The notes under the pieces were generated by a model. The model saw only the letters and a program-made list of their open reading frames with translations, ran no database searches and was not told the DNA's origin. DNA of 64,000 nucleotides from Candidatus Flexicrinis proximus (GTDB taxonomy: Bacteria; Chloroflexota; Anaerolineae; Aggregatilineales; Phototrophicaceae), in the NCBI GenBank assembly GCA_016712885.1, contig JADJQF010000018.1:1-64000 (forward strand), written 5' to 3'. A program made the translations under genes and the position numbers. Positions 50,693 to 59,268 of the stretch are shown here, in pieces (positions within the stretch are counted from its first letter, which is position 1; each line of letters begins with the position of its first letter).

Positions 50693-51406
50693 GTGAGAAG
50701 AGAACCACCCAAAGAGGATATCGAGCGTCCGGCTTCCGCCCCGAAGCCGGACGCGCAGAAGCGCCAGGTTTCCGACGCGGACGAGTTGCGCCGGCATTTT
50801 GATGCCTACAGCAGTTTCGTGATGGCCAACCTATTGTGGGCGATGGTCGGCTTGGCGGTCGTGACGCTGCCCGTCGCGACCGTCGCGCTGATGACCGTCA
50901 TGTCGGAGCGGGTGCGCGGCCGCCAGCCGGACGTGATCTGGACTTTCTTTACGGCGGTGCGTCAGAAGTGGCGCACGGCGACGCTCCTCGGCCTGATCGA
51001 CGCGGCGGCGATTGGTTTTATCGTGATCAACATCTCGATCGTGGGCAGGATGCAGGCCGACGAGCTGATGTTCGTCGTGTCCGGCGCTGTGACGCTGTTT
51101 GTCGGAACCATCGTGCTGTCCGTCAACGTTTACATGTGGGCGCTGCTGGCGTTGGAAGACCTGCCGGTGCGCCGCGTGATTGAGATGTCGCTGCGCTTCG
51201 CGCTGGCCTATCCGCTGCCAACCTTTGGCGTACTGGGGGCATCGGCAGCCCTCATCGCGGTGAGCCTGCTGCTGCCGCGCGGCGTGTTCGTGTTCGTCAC
51301 CGCCTCGGCGGTTGCATATGTCACGGCATGGGGGTCGTGGCGGGTGATCCGCCGGCATCTGACGGGCGAAGAGCTGCGGCGTTTTTCCGGGCAAGCTGAC
51401 GCGTGA
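50693..51406 (+). CDS. YesL-like (DUF624) membrane protein
   Basis: A 237-residue protein started by GTG. Residues 1-40 are a charged cytoplasmic tail, then four or five helices: FVMANLLWAMVGLAVVTLPVATVALMTV, ATLLGLIDAAAIGFIVINISIV, VSGAVTLFVGTIVLSVNVYMWALLAL, ALAYPLPTFGVLGASAALIAVSLLLP. This layout and its place right after a CUT1 transporter fit DUF624/YesL proteins, which commonly accompany such operons in pectin-degrading clusters. Their precise role is unknown. Confidence 0.75.
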   Translation: MRREPPKEDIERPASAPKPDAQKRQVSDADELRRHFDAYSSFVMANLLWAMVGLAVVTLPVATVALMTVMSERVRGRQPDVIWTFFTAVRQKWRTATLLGLIDAAAIGFIVINISIVGRMQADELMFVVSGAVTLFVGTIVLSVNVYMWALLALEDLPVRRVIEMSLRFALAYPLPTFGVLGASAALIAVSLLLPRGVFVFVTASAVAYVTAWGSWRVIRRHLTGEELRRFSGQADA

Positions 51407-51505
51407 CGATTCTCGCCGGATCGGGCCGGAACGCCGCACGCCATCTCTGCGAATCTTCCCAAATGTACGCGAAAAACGCAGGGACACCTGTCCGCTATAG
51501 ATGAC

Positions 51506-51521
51506 GAAATGTTATCATTTC
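51506..51521. promoter_or_regulatory. Palindrome before the uxaC operon
   Basis: GAAATG-TTAT-CATTTC, a 6-bp inverted repeat that overlaps TATCAT (-10-like, 51513-51518). It lies 50 bp before the start codon at 51572. Candidate operator for a uronate regulator. Confidence 0.55.
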
Positions 51522-51571
51522 TACTGTGTTTCTCTGGGGTCGGCATATTTCGTCGATAAGGAAGACTTCGC

Positions 51572-52885
51572 GTGAACAAAAAACGCTATGCCATTGTCGG
51601 GACGGGGTCGCGCGCGGGCATGTACGTCAAGGCGATCACCGACACGTACAGCGATGTGGCCGAACTGGTCGCCCTGTGCGATGTCAGCCAGACGCGCATG
51701 GACTGGTATAACCGGCTGGTCGAAACGGCCACCTATCCCGCGGCCGAATTCGACCGCATGATCGCCGAGACGCGGCCGGACATCGTGATCGTCGCCACCG
51801 TCGACGCGACGCACCATCACTACATCGTCCGGGCGATGGAACTGGGCTGCGACGTGATGAGCGAGAAGCCCATGACCACCGACGACGGGAAGGTGCGCGC
51901 CATCTTCGACGGCATCGCCCGCACCGGAAAATCGCTGCGCGTCACCTTCAATTACCGCTATTCGCCCGCCTACACCAAGTTCCGCGAGATCATCGCCAGC
52001 GGCGTGATCGGGCGCCCGCTGTCCGTCGATTTCTCGTGGCTGCTCGATACCAGCCACGGCGCGGACTACTTCCGGCGCTGGCACCGCGAGAAACGTAACA
52101 GCGGCGGCCTGCTTGTCCACAAATCGACGCACCATTTCGACCTCGTCAACTGGTGGATCGACTCGCAGCCGGTCAGCGTGATGGCCATGGGCAGCCTGCT
52201 CTTCTACGGGCGCGAAAATGCCGAAGCCCGCGGCGAACACTACCCCTATGCGCGCTATACCGGCGTGCCGGAAGCCGCGGACGACCCGTTCGCGCTGCGG
52301 CTGGACGAGAGCGAGGCTTTCCGGGGCTTATACCTGAATGCCGAAGCCGAAACCGGCTACCTGCGCGACCGTAACGTCTTTGGCGAACCGATCGACATCG
52401 AGGACACGATGAGCGTGTCTGTGCGCTATCGCAGCGGCGCGATCCTGAGCTACTGCCTGATCGCCTATTCGCCCTGGGAAGGGCTGCATGTGGCGGTCAC
52501 CGGCACCAAGGGCCGCGTGGAACTGGATGTCGTCGAGAATATCAACCACCTGCACGGGGACGGCCGCGCGGCAGCCAGCAAAGGCTCGTTCAAATCCGCC
52601 GGGATTCGGGTCTATCCCATGTTCGGGGCGGGCTACGATGTCGAGGCGCCGTCGGGCGACGGCGGTCATGGCGGCGCCGATCCGGTGATGCTGGAGCAGT
52701 TGTTTTCGCCCAATCCGCCGGACGATCCGTTCCATCGCGCCGCCTCGCACATGGATGGCGCCGCGTCGGTGATGGTCGGTATCGCAGCCAACGAGTCGAT
52801 GCGGACAGGCCGGATCGTGACGGTGAAGGATCTGTTCGACCTCGATGCCCACCGCACCCCAACGGACACCCAAAAGAAGGACTAG
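51572..52885 (+). CDS. Gfo/Idh/MocA-family oxidoreductase
   Basis: A 437-residue protein started by GTG. Rossmann domain KRYAIVGTGSRAGMYVKAITD, VVIVATVDATHHHYIVRAMELG-type strand, then MSEKPMTTDDGK with the EKP motif. GLLVHKSTHHFDLVNWWIDSQPVSVMAMG provides the family's catalytic His region. About 80 residues longer than usual because of an insertion near 215-260. It is 3 bp from the uxaC start, so the two are co-translated. It may supply the reductase step between UxaC and UxaA, for which no classic UxaB is present. Confidence 0.85.
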   Translation: MNKKRYAIVGTGSRAGMYVKAITDTYSDVAELVALCDVSQTRMDWYNRLVETATYPAAEFDRMIAETRPDIVIVATVDATHHHYIVRAMELGCDVMSEKPMTTDDGKVRAIFDGIARTGKSLRVTFNYRYSPAYTKFREIIASGVIGRPLSVDFSWLLDTSHGADYFRRWHREKRNSGGLLVHKSTHHFDLVNWWIDSQPVSVMAMGSLLFYGRENAEARGEHYPYARYTGVPEAADDPFALRLDESEAFRGLYLNAEAETGYLRDRNVFGEPIDIEDTMSVSVRYRSGAILSYCLIAYSPWEGLHVAVTGTKGRVELDVVENINHLHGDGRAAASKGSFKSAGIRVYPMFGAGYDVEAPSGDGGHGGADPVMLEQLFSPNPPDDPFHRAASHMDGAASVMVGIAANESMRTGRIVTVKDLFDLDAHRTPTDTQKKD

Positions 52886-52888
52886 TCC

Positions 52889-54292
52889 TTGAGCGACGAG
52901 CGCTACTTCTCATCCGACCCCGCCGTACGCCGCATTGCCGGAGAACTGTACGGCGCGGTGAAGAACCTGCCGCTGGTGTGCCCGCACGGGCATGTCGACC
53001 CGCGCCTGTTCGCCAATCCGGACTATACGTTCGGCACGCCGGTCGACCTGCTGATTATTCCCGATCACTATATCTTCCGGATGCTGTATTCGCAGGGGAT
53101 CACGCTCGAATCGCTGGGCATCCCGCGCAAGGACGGCGGCACGGTGGAAGCCGATCACCGCAAAATCTGGCAGACGGTGTGCGACCACTGGCACCTGTTC
53201 CGCGGCACGCCGACCGGCCTCTGGCTGCGCGACGAACTGCGCGATGTGTTCGAGATCGACCTGAAGATCAACAGCGCCAACGCACAGGCGCTCTACGACG
53301 CGCTGGCGGGCAAACTGGCGATGGCGGCTTTCAAGCCGCGCGCCCTGTTTGACCGCTTCAACATCGAGGTGCTGGCGACCACCGATGCCGCCACCGACCC
53401 GCTGACGCACCATCAGGCCGCGCGCGAGTCCTGGTGGCGTGGCAAGCAGATCATTCCGACCTTCCGCCCCGACGCGGTCGTCAACATCGACACCGAGGGC
53501 TGGCGGCAGAATGTCGAGACACTGAGTCAGGTTTCGGATGTCGATATCCACGACTTCAAGTCGTACATCAGCGCACTGGAGAACCGCCGCGGGTTTTTCA
53601 AGTCGATGGGCGCGAAGGCCACCGATCACGCGGCCTTAACCGCCTATACCGAACATCTCAGCGACCGCGACGCCGAGATGTTGTTTCAGCGCGCGCTGCG
53701 GGATGAGGCACGCAGCGACGACGCGGCACGCTTCACCGGCCACATGCTGATCGAGATGGCGCGGATGAGTGCCGACGACGGACTGGTGATGCAGCTGCAT
53801 ATCGGCAGCTTGCGCAATCACAACCCGCTTCTGTTCGCCTCGCACGGGCGCGACATGGGCGCGGACATCCCGATCGCGAGTGAGTTCACGCAAAATCTGA
53901 AACCGCTGCTCGACCGTTACGGAACGCATCCGGGCGTCTCGATCATCCTGTTCAACCTCGACGAGACGACCTACAGCCGCGAACTCGCACCGCTGGCCGG
54001 CCATTATCCGGCGCTCAGACTGGGGCCGCCGTGGTGGTTCTTCGACAGCTGGAACGGGATGCGCCGTTATTTCGAGGCGGTGGTCGAAACGGCCGGCCTG
54101 TACAATACGGCGGGGTTCAACGACGATACCCGCGCCTATCCGTCGATTCCCTCGCGGCATGACGTGTGGCGCCGCGCGGCGGCGGACTGGGTCGCCGGGC
54201 TGCTGGTGCGCGGGATGATCGACGACGAGGACGCGCGCGAAATGATGCACGATCTGGCCTACCGGCTGGTGAAAAACGCCTATAAGTTGTGA
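52889..54292 (+). CDS. uxaC: Glucuronate/galacturonate isomerase
   Basis: A 467-residue protein started by TTG (AAGGA upstream, overlapping the end of the previous gene). UxaC motifs: LVCPHGHVDPRLFANPDYTFGTPVDLLIIPDHYIFRMLYSQGI, WQTVCDHWHLFRGTPTGLWL, VLATTDAATDPLTHHQ, MQLHIGSLRNHN, and the end GFNDDTRAYPSIPSRHDVWRR. It converts D-galacturonate to D-tagaturonate and D-glucuronate to D-fructuronate. Cytoplasmic. The neighbours (oxidoreductase before, altronate dehydratase after) complete the pathway towards 2-keto-3-deoxygluconate. Confidence 0.92.
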   Translation: MSDERYFSSDPAVRRIAGELYGAVKNLPLVCPHGHVDPRLFANPDYTFGTPVDLLIIPDHYIFRMLYSQGITLESLGIPRKDGGTVEADHRKIWQTVCDHWHLFRGTPTGLWLRDELRDVFEIDLKINSANAQALYDALAGKLAMAAFKPRALFDRFNIEVLATTDAATDPLTHHQAARESWWRGKQIIPTFRPDAVVNIDTEGWRQNVETLSQVSDVDIHDFKSYISALENRRGFFKSMGAKATDHAALTAYTEHLSDRDAEMLFQRALRDEARSDDAARFTGHMLIEMARMSADDGLVMQLHIGSLRNHNPLLFASHGRDMGADIPIASEFTQNLKPLLDRYGTHPGVSIILFNLDETTYSRELAPLAGHYPALRLGPPWWFFDSWNGMRRYFEAVVETAGLYNTAGFNDDTRAYPSIPSRHDVWRRAAADWVAGLLVRGMIDDEDAREMMHDLAYRLVKNAYKL

Positions 54293-54371
54293 ATCCGGGG
54301 CGCTGCCCCTTTGACCCCGTACTTTTCACCAGAAGATGGCGGGTGCGCGGGCGAACCCCAAAAGAGGATCA

Positions 54372-55949
54372 ATGTCTCTCCCAAACGTCAATCTTTTCAA
54401 TTCGACACCTGCCGGGCGCCTGCCGTTCGGGCAGGTCGCGGTGCTGCTGCACCCCAGCGACGATGTGGCAATCGCCAAAGTGCCGCTGGCGTCCGGCACG
54501 ATCCTCGAACGTCCAGACGCGACGCCGCTGACCGTCATGCAGTTTATCCCGGTCGGGCACAAGCTGGCGCTGCGCGACGTGGCGCAAGGGGAGTTCATCC
54601 GCCGTTATGGCCAAGTGATCGGGCTGGCGACCGCGCCGGTCAGGACCGGCGAACACATCCACACCCATAATCTCGCCGTCGGTGACTTTGCGCGCGACTA
54701 TGCGTTCTGCGTCGATGCCGTACCGGTCGCACTCGTGCCTGAGGACCAGCGCCGGACATTTCAAGGCTACCTGCGTCCGGACGGACGCGTTGGCACGCGG
54801 AATGTCGTGACGGTACTGGCAAGCGTAAATTGTTCGGCGCATGTCGTGCGCGAGATCGCGCGGCATTTCACTCGCGAACGGCTGGCGGCCTACCCCAATG
54901 TGGATGGCGTGATTGCGCTGGCGCACGCGATGGGCTGCGGCGTCAGGACCGGCGGCGCGGATTACGAGATACTCCAGCGCACGATTGCCGGCATGACCCG
55001 GCACGCCAATACCGGCGCCGCGCTGATGGTCGGGCTGGGCTGCGAGACGAATCAAATCAACGACCTGCTGGACAACTACGAGCTGCGCGATTTGGTGGCG
55101 CCGTCGCTGACCATCCAGGAGTCGGGCGGATCGCGCAAGACGATCCATGCAGGGATTGCGGCGGTCGAAGCGCTGCTGGAAAAAGCGAACCAGACCCCGC
55201 GCAGCGCACAGCCGGTGTCGGAGCTGGTGGTCGCGCTCAAATGCGGCGGCAGCGACAGCTGGTCGGGCGTGACGGCCAACCCGGTGCTGGGGATGCTGGC
55301 CGACGAGGTTGTGCGGCAGGGTGGCACCGCGGCGCTGGCCGAGACCCCGGAAATCTACGGCGCGGAACATCTGCTGACGCGGCGCGCCATCAGCCGCGAA
55401 GTCGGCGAACAGCTGGTCGAAAAGGTGCGCTGGTGGGAACGCCACGCCGTCATGCACGAGACGGACATCGACAACAATCCTAGCGCAGGGAACAAGGTCG
55501 GCGGACTGACCACCATCTTCGAAAAGTCGCTGGGCGCCGTGGCAAAAGGCGGCACGTCGCCGCTGATGGGCGTGTTCGATTACGCCGCGCCGATCACCCA
55601 GCGCGGCTTCGTGTTCGTCGATACGCCGGGTTTCGATCCTGTGTGCGTCACCGGTCAGGTGGCCAGCGGCTGTAATGTCGTGATCTTCACCACCGGACGG
55701 GGGTCGGTATTCGGCTTCAAGCCCGCGCCGAGCATCAAGGTCACCAGCAACAGCGCCGTTTTCGCGCAGATGCCGGACGATATGGACTTCAACGCGGGGC
55801 GCGTGCTGGATGGCGAAGACCCGCAGGCGACCGCCAGCGCTCTGTTCGACCTGATGGTGGCCGTCGCGTCGGGCCAGCAAACCAAAAGCGAAGAACAGGA
55901 TATCGGCGAGGACGAGTACAACCCGTGGAATTTGGGCGGGACGCTCTAG
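54372..55949 (+). CDS. uxaA: Altronate dehydratase
   Basis: A 525-residue protein behind AGAGG. The N-terminal SAF-like domain (residues 15-105: VAVLLHPSDDVAIAKVPL, MQFIPVGHKLALRDVAQGEFIRRYGQVIGLAT) is followed by the catalytic domain: YLRPDGRVGTRNVVTVLASVNCSAHV, MGCGVRTGGADYEILQRT, VGLGCETNQIND, LKCGGSDSWSGVTANPVLG, YGAEHLLTRRA, MHETDIDNNPSAGNKVGGLTTIFEKS, TPGFDPVCVTGQVASGCNVVIFTTGRGS. Cysteines and histidines of the metal site are present. It turns D-altronate into 2-keto-3-deoxy-D-gluconate. Confidence 0.92.
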   Translation: MSLPNVNLFNSTPAGRLPFGQVAVLLHPSDDVAIAKVPLASGTILERPDATPLTVMQFIPVGHKLALRDVAQGEFIRRYGQVIGLATAPVRTGEHIHTHNLAVGDFARDYAFCVDAVPVALVPEDQRRTFQGYLRPDGRVGTRNVVTVLASVNCSAHVVREIARHFTRERLAAYPNVDGVIALAHAMGCGVRTGGADYEILQRTIAGMTRHANTGAALMVGLGCETNQINDLLDNYELRDLVAPSLTIQESGGSRKTIHAGIAAVEALLEKANQTPRSAQPVSELVVALKCGGSDSWSGVTANPVLGMLADEVVRQGGTAALAETPEIYGAEHLLTRRAISREVGEQLVEKVRWWERHAVMHETDIDNNPSAGNKVGGLTTIFEKSLGAVAKGGTSPLMGVFDYAAPITQRGFVFVDTPGFDPVCVTGQVASGCNVVIFTTGRGSVFGFKPAPSIKVTSNSAVFAQMPDDMDFNAGRVLDGEDPQATASALFDLMVAVASGQQTKSEEQDIGEDEYNPWNLGGTL

Positions 55950-56270
55950 CGCGCTCGTTGTGGTGGAGGCGCTGCCTCCACGCCTCCGCGAGAGGGTAAT
56001 AACCCTCTCGACTCCCTTCTCTCGCTTGCGCGCCGCGCAAGCGAAGAACGAGGTGCAGGAGGCCGCGCCTCCTGCCGGGGAGTGGGGTGGAACCCCATCG
56101 AAAGTCGATAGCACGCTCTAGCGCGCTCGTTGTGGTGGAGGCGCTGCTTCCACGCCTCCGCGAGAGGGTATAACCCTCTCGACTCCCTTCTCTCGCTTGC
56201 GCGCCGCGCAAGCGAAGAACGAGGTGCAGGAGGCCGCGCCTCCTGTCGGGGAGTGGGGTGGAACCCCACA
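55941..56270 (-). repeat. Tandem pair of element B copies, reverse orientation
   Basis: Two near-identical copies, 172 bp apart (55941-56112 and 56113-56270), differing by only a few bases. Each reads GTGGAGGC-GCT-GCCTCCAC, CGAGAGGG-TAATA-CCCTCTCG, CGCTTGCGC-GCC-GCGCAAGCG, GCAGGAGGC-CGC-GCCTCCTGC, GGGGT-GGA-ACCCC. The first begins within the last bases of the uxaA gene. Confidence 0.85.
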
Positions 56271-56306
56271 TCCCTATTAATCGCTAATCGCTAACGGCTG
56301 TCCGCA

Positions 56307-56738
56307 TCACGCCATGTCCGTAACGGTCACGTTGGTGTTGACGAACATCCCCTTGCCCATAAACGACATGACCGTGTCCGGTATGGGGCCAGCCGGCGTA
56401 GGCTTCTGTGCCGGCGTGACGACCGTGAGCTTGGCGTCGAACTGAACACCCTTCAGGATCACTTTCTTGCCGCCGCTGGTCGTCTTGGTCGAAAGCTGAT
56501 CGCTGGCCAGTTTATCGATCGTCAGGATGCCTACTCCGGGGATGACGTGGGGACCGTTGATATAGGCAACGCCCGGCACGACAACCTTTTTTTCGTCGCC
56601 CTCGACGCAAGTTGGTTTGCTGGTGGTCATCACCGTCGCCGCCGAGCCGACCATCGCACCCGGAACCGGCACGATGATCGCCGAGCCGAATGGCGGCAAA
56701 AAGTTCACCACATCGCCCGACACTATGATCTGTTCCAT
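56307..56738 (-). CDS. Possible PAAR-like spike-tip protein
   Basis: A 143-residue protein of unknown family that I would place near PAAR-like spike tips. It opens MEQIIVSGDVVNFLPPFGSAIIVPVPGAMVGSAATVMTTSKPTCVEGDEKKVVVPGVAYINGPHVIPGVGIL, with the Gly/Pro/Val-rich short strands and GD motif common in spike tips of contractile injection systems. It ends in QKPTPAGPIPDTVMSFMGKGMFVNTNVTVTDMA. No signal peptide. It lies between two element B clusters, oddly inside the uronate region. Alternative: a small secreted beta-protein of another kind. Confidence 0.4.
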   Translation of the reverse strand: MEQIIVSGDVVNFLPPFGSAIIVPVPGAMVGSAATVMTTSKPTCVEGDEKKVVVPGVAYINGPHVIPGVGILTIDKLASDQLSTKTTSGGKKVILKGVQFDAKLTVVTPAQKPTPAGPIPDTVMSFMGKGMFVNTNVTVTDMA

Positions 56739-56789
56739 GCGTCAAATCCCGCTGTATGTATGCCGCCACAACCAGTTTAGCACGAGTTA

Positions 56790-56946
56790 TGGATAAGGCG
56801 CGCAGAGGCTTTGCCTCCGCACCTCCTCCAGTGGGCTTGCGCCCTCTCGACTCCCTTCTCTCGCTTGCGCGCCGCGCAAGCGAGAGAACGAGGTGCAGGA
56901 GTGAAAACTCCTGCCGGGGCGTGGGGTGGAACCCCACACTATCCAT
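56790..56946 (-). repeat. Element B copy, reverse orientation, full length
   Basis: GCAGAGGC-TTT-GCCTCCGC; GGGC-TTGC-GCCC; CTCTCGCTTGCGC / GCGCAAGCGAGAG; GCAGGAGT-GAAA-ACTCCTGC (GAAA loop); GTGGGGT-GGA-ACCCCAC. All five hairpins kept in reverse order. Confidence 0.85.
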
Positions 56947-56994
56947 AACTTACGTTAGTTTAGCGTCAGTTCCGCGCGGTGCGAACGCTGCGGC

Positions 56995-57843
56995 TCAGAT
57001 GCCGCTGAAGGCGTTCACGCCGCCATCGACCATCAGGATGGTGCCGGTCACGAATCGTGCCGCCGGACTGCACAGGTAGATCACCGCGCCAAGCAGATCG
57101 TCGGGGTCGCCGAAGCGTTTGGCCGGGGTGTGGGCAAGGATGGTCTGGCCGCGGGTGGTCAGGCTGCCGTCCGCATTGAGCAGGAGCGCGCGGTTCTGAT
57201 CGCCGACGAAGAACCCCGGTGCGATGGCGTTGACACGCAGCCCTTCGCCGAACTTGAGCGCCAGCTCGACCGACAGCCACTTGGTGAAGTTGTCGATGGC
57301 GGCCTTGCCGGCAGAATAGGCGACGGCGCGGGTCAGGGCGCGCTGGGCGTTCATCGACGAGATGTTGACGATGCTGCCGGAGCCCTGCTTGGCCATCACC
57401 GCGCCGAATACCTGGCTGGGGAGCAGCGTGCCGATCAGGTTCAGGTCGAAAACCTCGCGCATGGGCGCCAGAGGCATGTCGAAAATAGTCTGGGTCGGGG
57501 AGACCGTGGCCTGCGGAGTGGTGCCGCCGGCCGCGTTGATCAGGATGTCGATACGCCCCCACGCCGCCAGGACCGTGTCGCGTGCGGCTTCCAGCGAGGC
57601 CGTATCCATCACGTCGGCCGGCGCCGGCATGGCCTGCCCGCCCGCATCGGCGATGAACTGCGCCATCTCGGCGGCTTTGTCCGCGCGCCGCCCCAGGATG
57701 GCGACCTTAGCGCCAGCGCTGGCCAGCCCTCTTGCCATGGCGCCGCCGAGGACGCCTGTTCCGCCCGTCACCACTGCGACCTTACCCGTCAGCCCGAACA
57801 TCCGGGTCAGAAAATCATTGGAAGCGTCATTCTGATCCAACAT
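56995..57843 (-). CDS. SDR-family oxidoreductase, mannonate/fructuronate-type candidate
   Basis: A 282-residue protein; start chosen at MLDQNDASN behind AAAGGA. Rossmann motif KVAVVTGGTGVLGGAMARGLASAGAKVAILGRR (TGGxxxLG), then a DxxD-type strand (APADVMDTASLEAA), NAAGGTTP near 112, active-site SSMNAQRALTRAVAYSAGKAAID (Ser/Tyr/Lys), and RFGDPDDLLGAVIYLCSPAARFVTGTILMVDGG at the end. This SDR type includes UxuB/YjmF-like mannonate oxidoreductases, which would fit a uronate cluster, but the substrate cannot be fixed from sequence. Confidence 0.75.
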   Translation of the reverse strand: MLDQNDASNDFLTRMFGLTGKVAVVTGGTGVLGGAMARGLASAGAKVAILGRRADKAAEMAQFIADAGGQAMPAPADVMDTASLEAARDTVLAAWGRIDILINAAGGTTPQATVSPTQTIFDMPLAPMREVFDLNLIGTLLPSQVFGAVMAKQGSGSIVNISSMNAQRALTRAVAYSAGKAAIDNFTKWLSVELALKFGEGLRVNAIAPGFFVGDQNRALLLNADGSLTTRGQTILAHTPAKRFGDPDDLLGAVIYLCSPAARFVTGTILMVDGGVNAFSGI

Positions 57844-58138
57844 AGTGTTCCTTTCCGCCGAAGCTAAAAGGAGATGATACCGCAAAACCGGGCTGATTTT
57901 TCAGCAGGCGGTTTGGTGCCTCTACCGGTAAATAAATCCATGTGTAATCGTCGTGGCAGCGGACAGCATGTATGCTGCCAACAGGCAATTCGCTATGTTG
58001 TAGGGACGCCATACATGGCGTCCGCTGTCTCGAATTGGCAGACTGACGGCGCTGGTGGCGGAGAGTCATTTGGCACGCCTTTTTGCCGCGTCCCCCGCAT
58101 CTGCTATATTCAGGCAGTAAACCAGCAAAGGCAGGAAC
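57844..58138. other. Divergent intergenic region
   Basis: About 295 bp between the SDR and the PPOX gene. It holds GACGCCA-TACA-TGGCGTC (58007-58024), a small palindrome possibly derived from element B. No clear promoter hexamers were identified. Confidence 0.5.
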
Positions 58139-58759
58139 ATGAGCGCATTCAAGCAGGTGATTCGGAACGAAGCGGAGCTCCGCGACATTTTGGGCTATGC
58201 GGGCAAGGCCGCGCAAAACAAGGTCATCGCCGAAATTGATGAAATCTGCCGGGCTTTTATCGAGAACTCGCCGTTTGTGCTGCTCGGCTCAACCGACGCC
58301 AATGGGCGTGTGGATGTCTCGCCCAAAGGGGATCCGGCGGGGTTCGTGCAGGTCATGGACAGCAAGACGCTGCTGATCCCCGACCGGCTCGGCAACCGTC
58401 GCGGGGATACGCTGACGAACATCCTGCATAACCCAAATGTCGGACTGCTGTTTCTGGTGCCGGGCCGCAGTGACAGCCTGCGCGTCAATGGTACGGCGCA
58501 GATTGTGCGCGATGACGAGGTGCGGGAACGCTTCGTCATGCAGGGTAAAGTGCCGATTTTCGTCATCGCGGTGACGGTTGAGGAAGCCTTTTTCCACTGC
58601 ACCAAATGTGTCGCGCGTTCGGGATTGTGGTCCTCCGAACATGGACACCATGCGCTGGTATCGCTTGGTGAGGCGCTCGTCAGCCACGCCAAACTCGACC
58701 TCAGCATTGAAGAGGTGGATGCGCAGCTGGTCGAGGAAGAGAAAACCGAGCTGTATTGA
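58139..58759 (+). CDS. PPOX-type FMN flavoprotein
   Basis: A 206-residue protein behind GGCAGGA. It matches the MSMEG_1061-type pyridoxamine 5'-phosphate-oxidase-like family: AFIENSPFVLLGSTDANGRVDVSPKGDPAGFVQVMDSKTLLIPDRLGNRRGDTLTNILHNPNVGLLFLVPGRSDSLRVNGTAQIVRD-type FMN-binding barrel. The final segment (FFHCTKCVARSGLW) with two cysteines is typical. It probably binds FMN or F420 and reduces a small molecule. Stands alone, with element B copies downstream. Confidence 0.85.
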   Translation: MSAFKQVIRNEAELRDILGYAGKAAQNKVIAEIDEICRAFIENSPFVLLGSTDANGRVDVSPKGDPAGFVQVMDSKTLLIPDRLGNRRGDTLTNILHNPNVGLLFLVPGRSDSLRVNGTAQIVRDDEVRERFVMQGKVPIFVIAVTVEEAFFHCTKCVARSGLWSSEHGHHALVSLGEALVSHAKLDLSIEEVDAQLVEEEKTELY

Positions 58760-58807
58760 CGTTTCAGGATGGGTTAGGGTAGATTTTCCGGGTTCCTCCC
58801 CGGTCTA

Positions 58808-58970
58808 GAGCGTGTTATGCACTTTCGATGGAGTCCTATCCCCACCCCGGTGGCGGCGTTTGCTCTCCTGCACCTCCCACAGCGATTTTGTAGCGCTCAC
58901 ACCACAAAATCGTTGATGAGGGGTCGAGGGGCGCAAGTCCCTCGCGGAGGTGTGGAGGCAGCGCCTCCAC
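58808..58970 (+). repeat. Element B copy with inverted palindrome core
   Basis: Similar to the copy at 20261 but the core of its central palindrome (AGCGCTCACACC) is the reverse complement, not the match, of GGCGTGAGCGCC in the other. Terminal GTGGAGGC-AGC-GCCTCCAC at 58952-58970. Confidence 0.85.
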
Positions 58971-59000
58971 AAACTAGTTCATACCAGCCTCTAAACAACC

Positions 59001-59057
59001 CCGGCAGGGAGTCCAGAGGGTGCAAGCCCTTTGGTGGAGGTGCGGAGGCGGAGCCTC
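59001..59057 (+). repeat. Element B fragment
   Basis: CCGGCAGGGAGTCCAGAGGG-TGCA-AGCCCTTTGG region, then GCGGAGGC-GGA-GCCTC; the terminal hairpin is incomplete. It follows the previous copy by 30 bp. Confidence 0.7.
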
Positions 59058-59182
59058 ATCCATAACTTGTGTTTTGGAGGTGGGGGGCACAGGCGAAACG
59101 GATACGTCGAACATGTTACAAACGTCTCCGGTCTGATCAGGGATTTGTGGTGAAACGCCTGCTTATCCTTCGCACAATCAAA

Positions 59183-59214
59183 ACAAAGAGACCCGCCGAA
59201 GCGGGTCTCTTTGT
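59183..59214. terminator. Terminator of the subtilase gene
   Basis: ACAAAGAGACCCGC and GCGGGTCTCTTTGT pair perfectly across CGAA. It lies 55 bp past the stop of the reverse-strand subtilase gene, and the flanking A/T stretches allow use in both directions. Confidence 0.85.
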
Positions 59215-59268
59215 GTCGTTATGACAGGGTGCAGGGGACTTTATCAGTCCCCTGCGAAGATCAGGACG

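Noticed and set aside
54369..56114. A 581-codon open frame opposite uxaA
   Set aside because: No recognisable domain, Arg/Gly/His-rich, and runs into the element B repeat; uxaA is certain on the forward strand.
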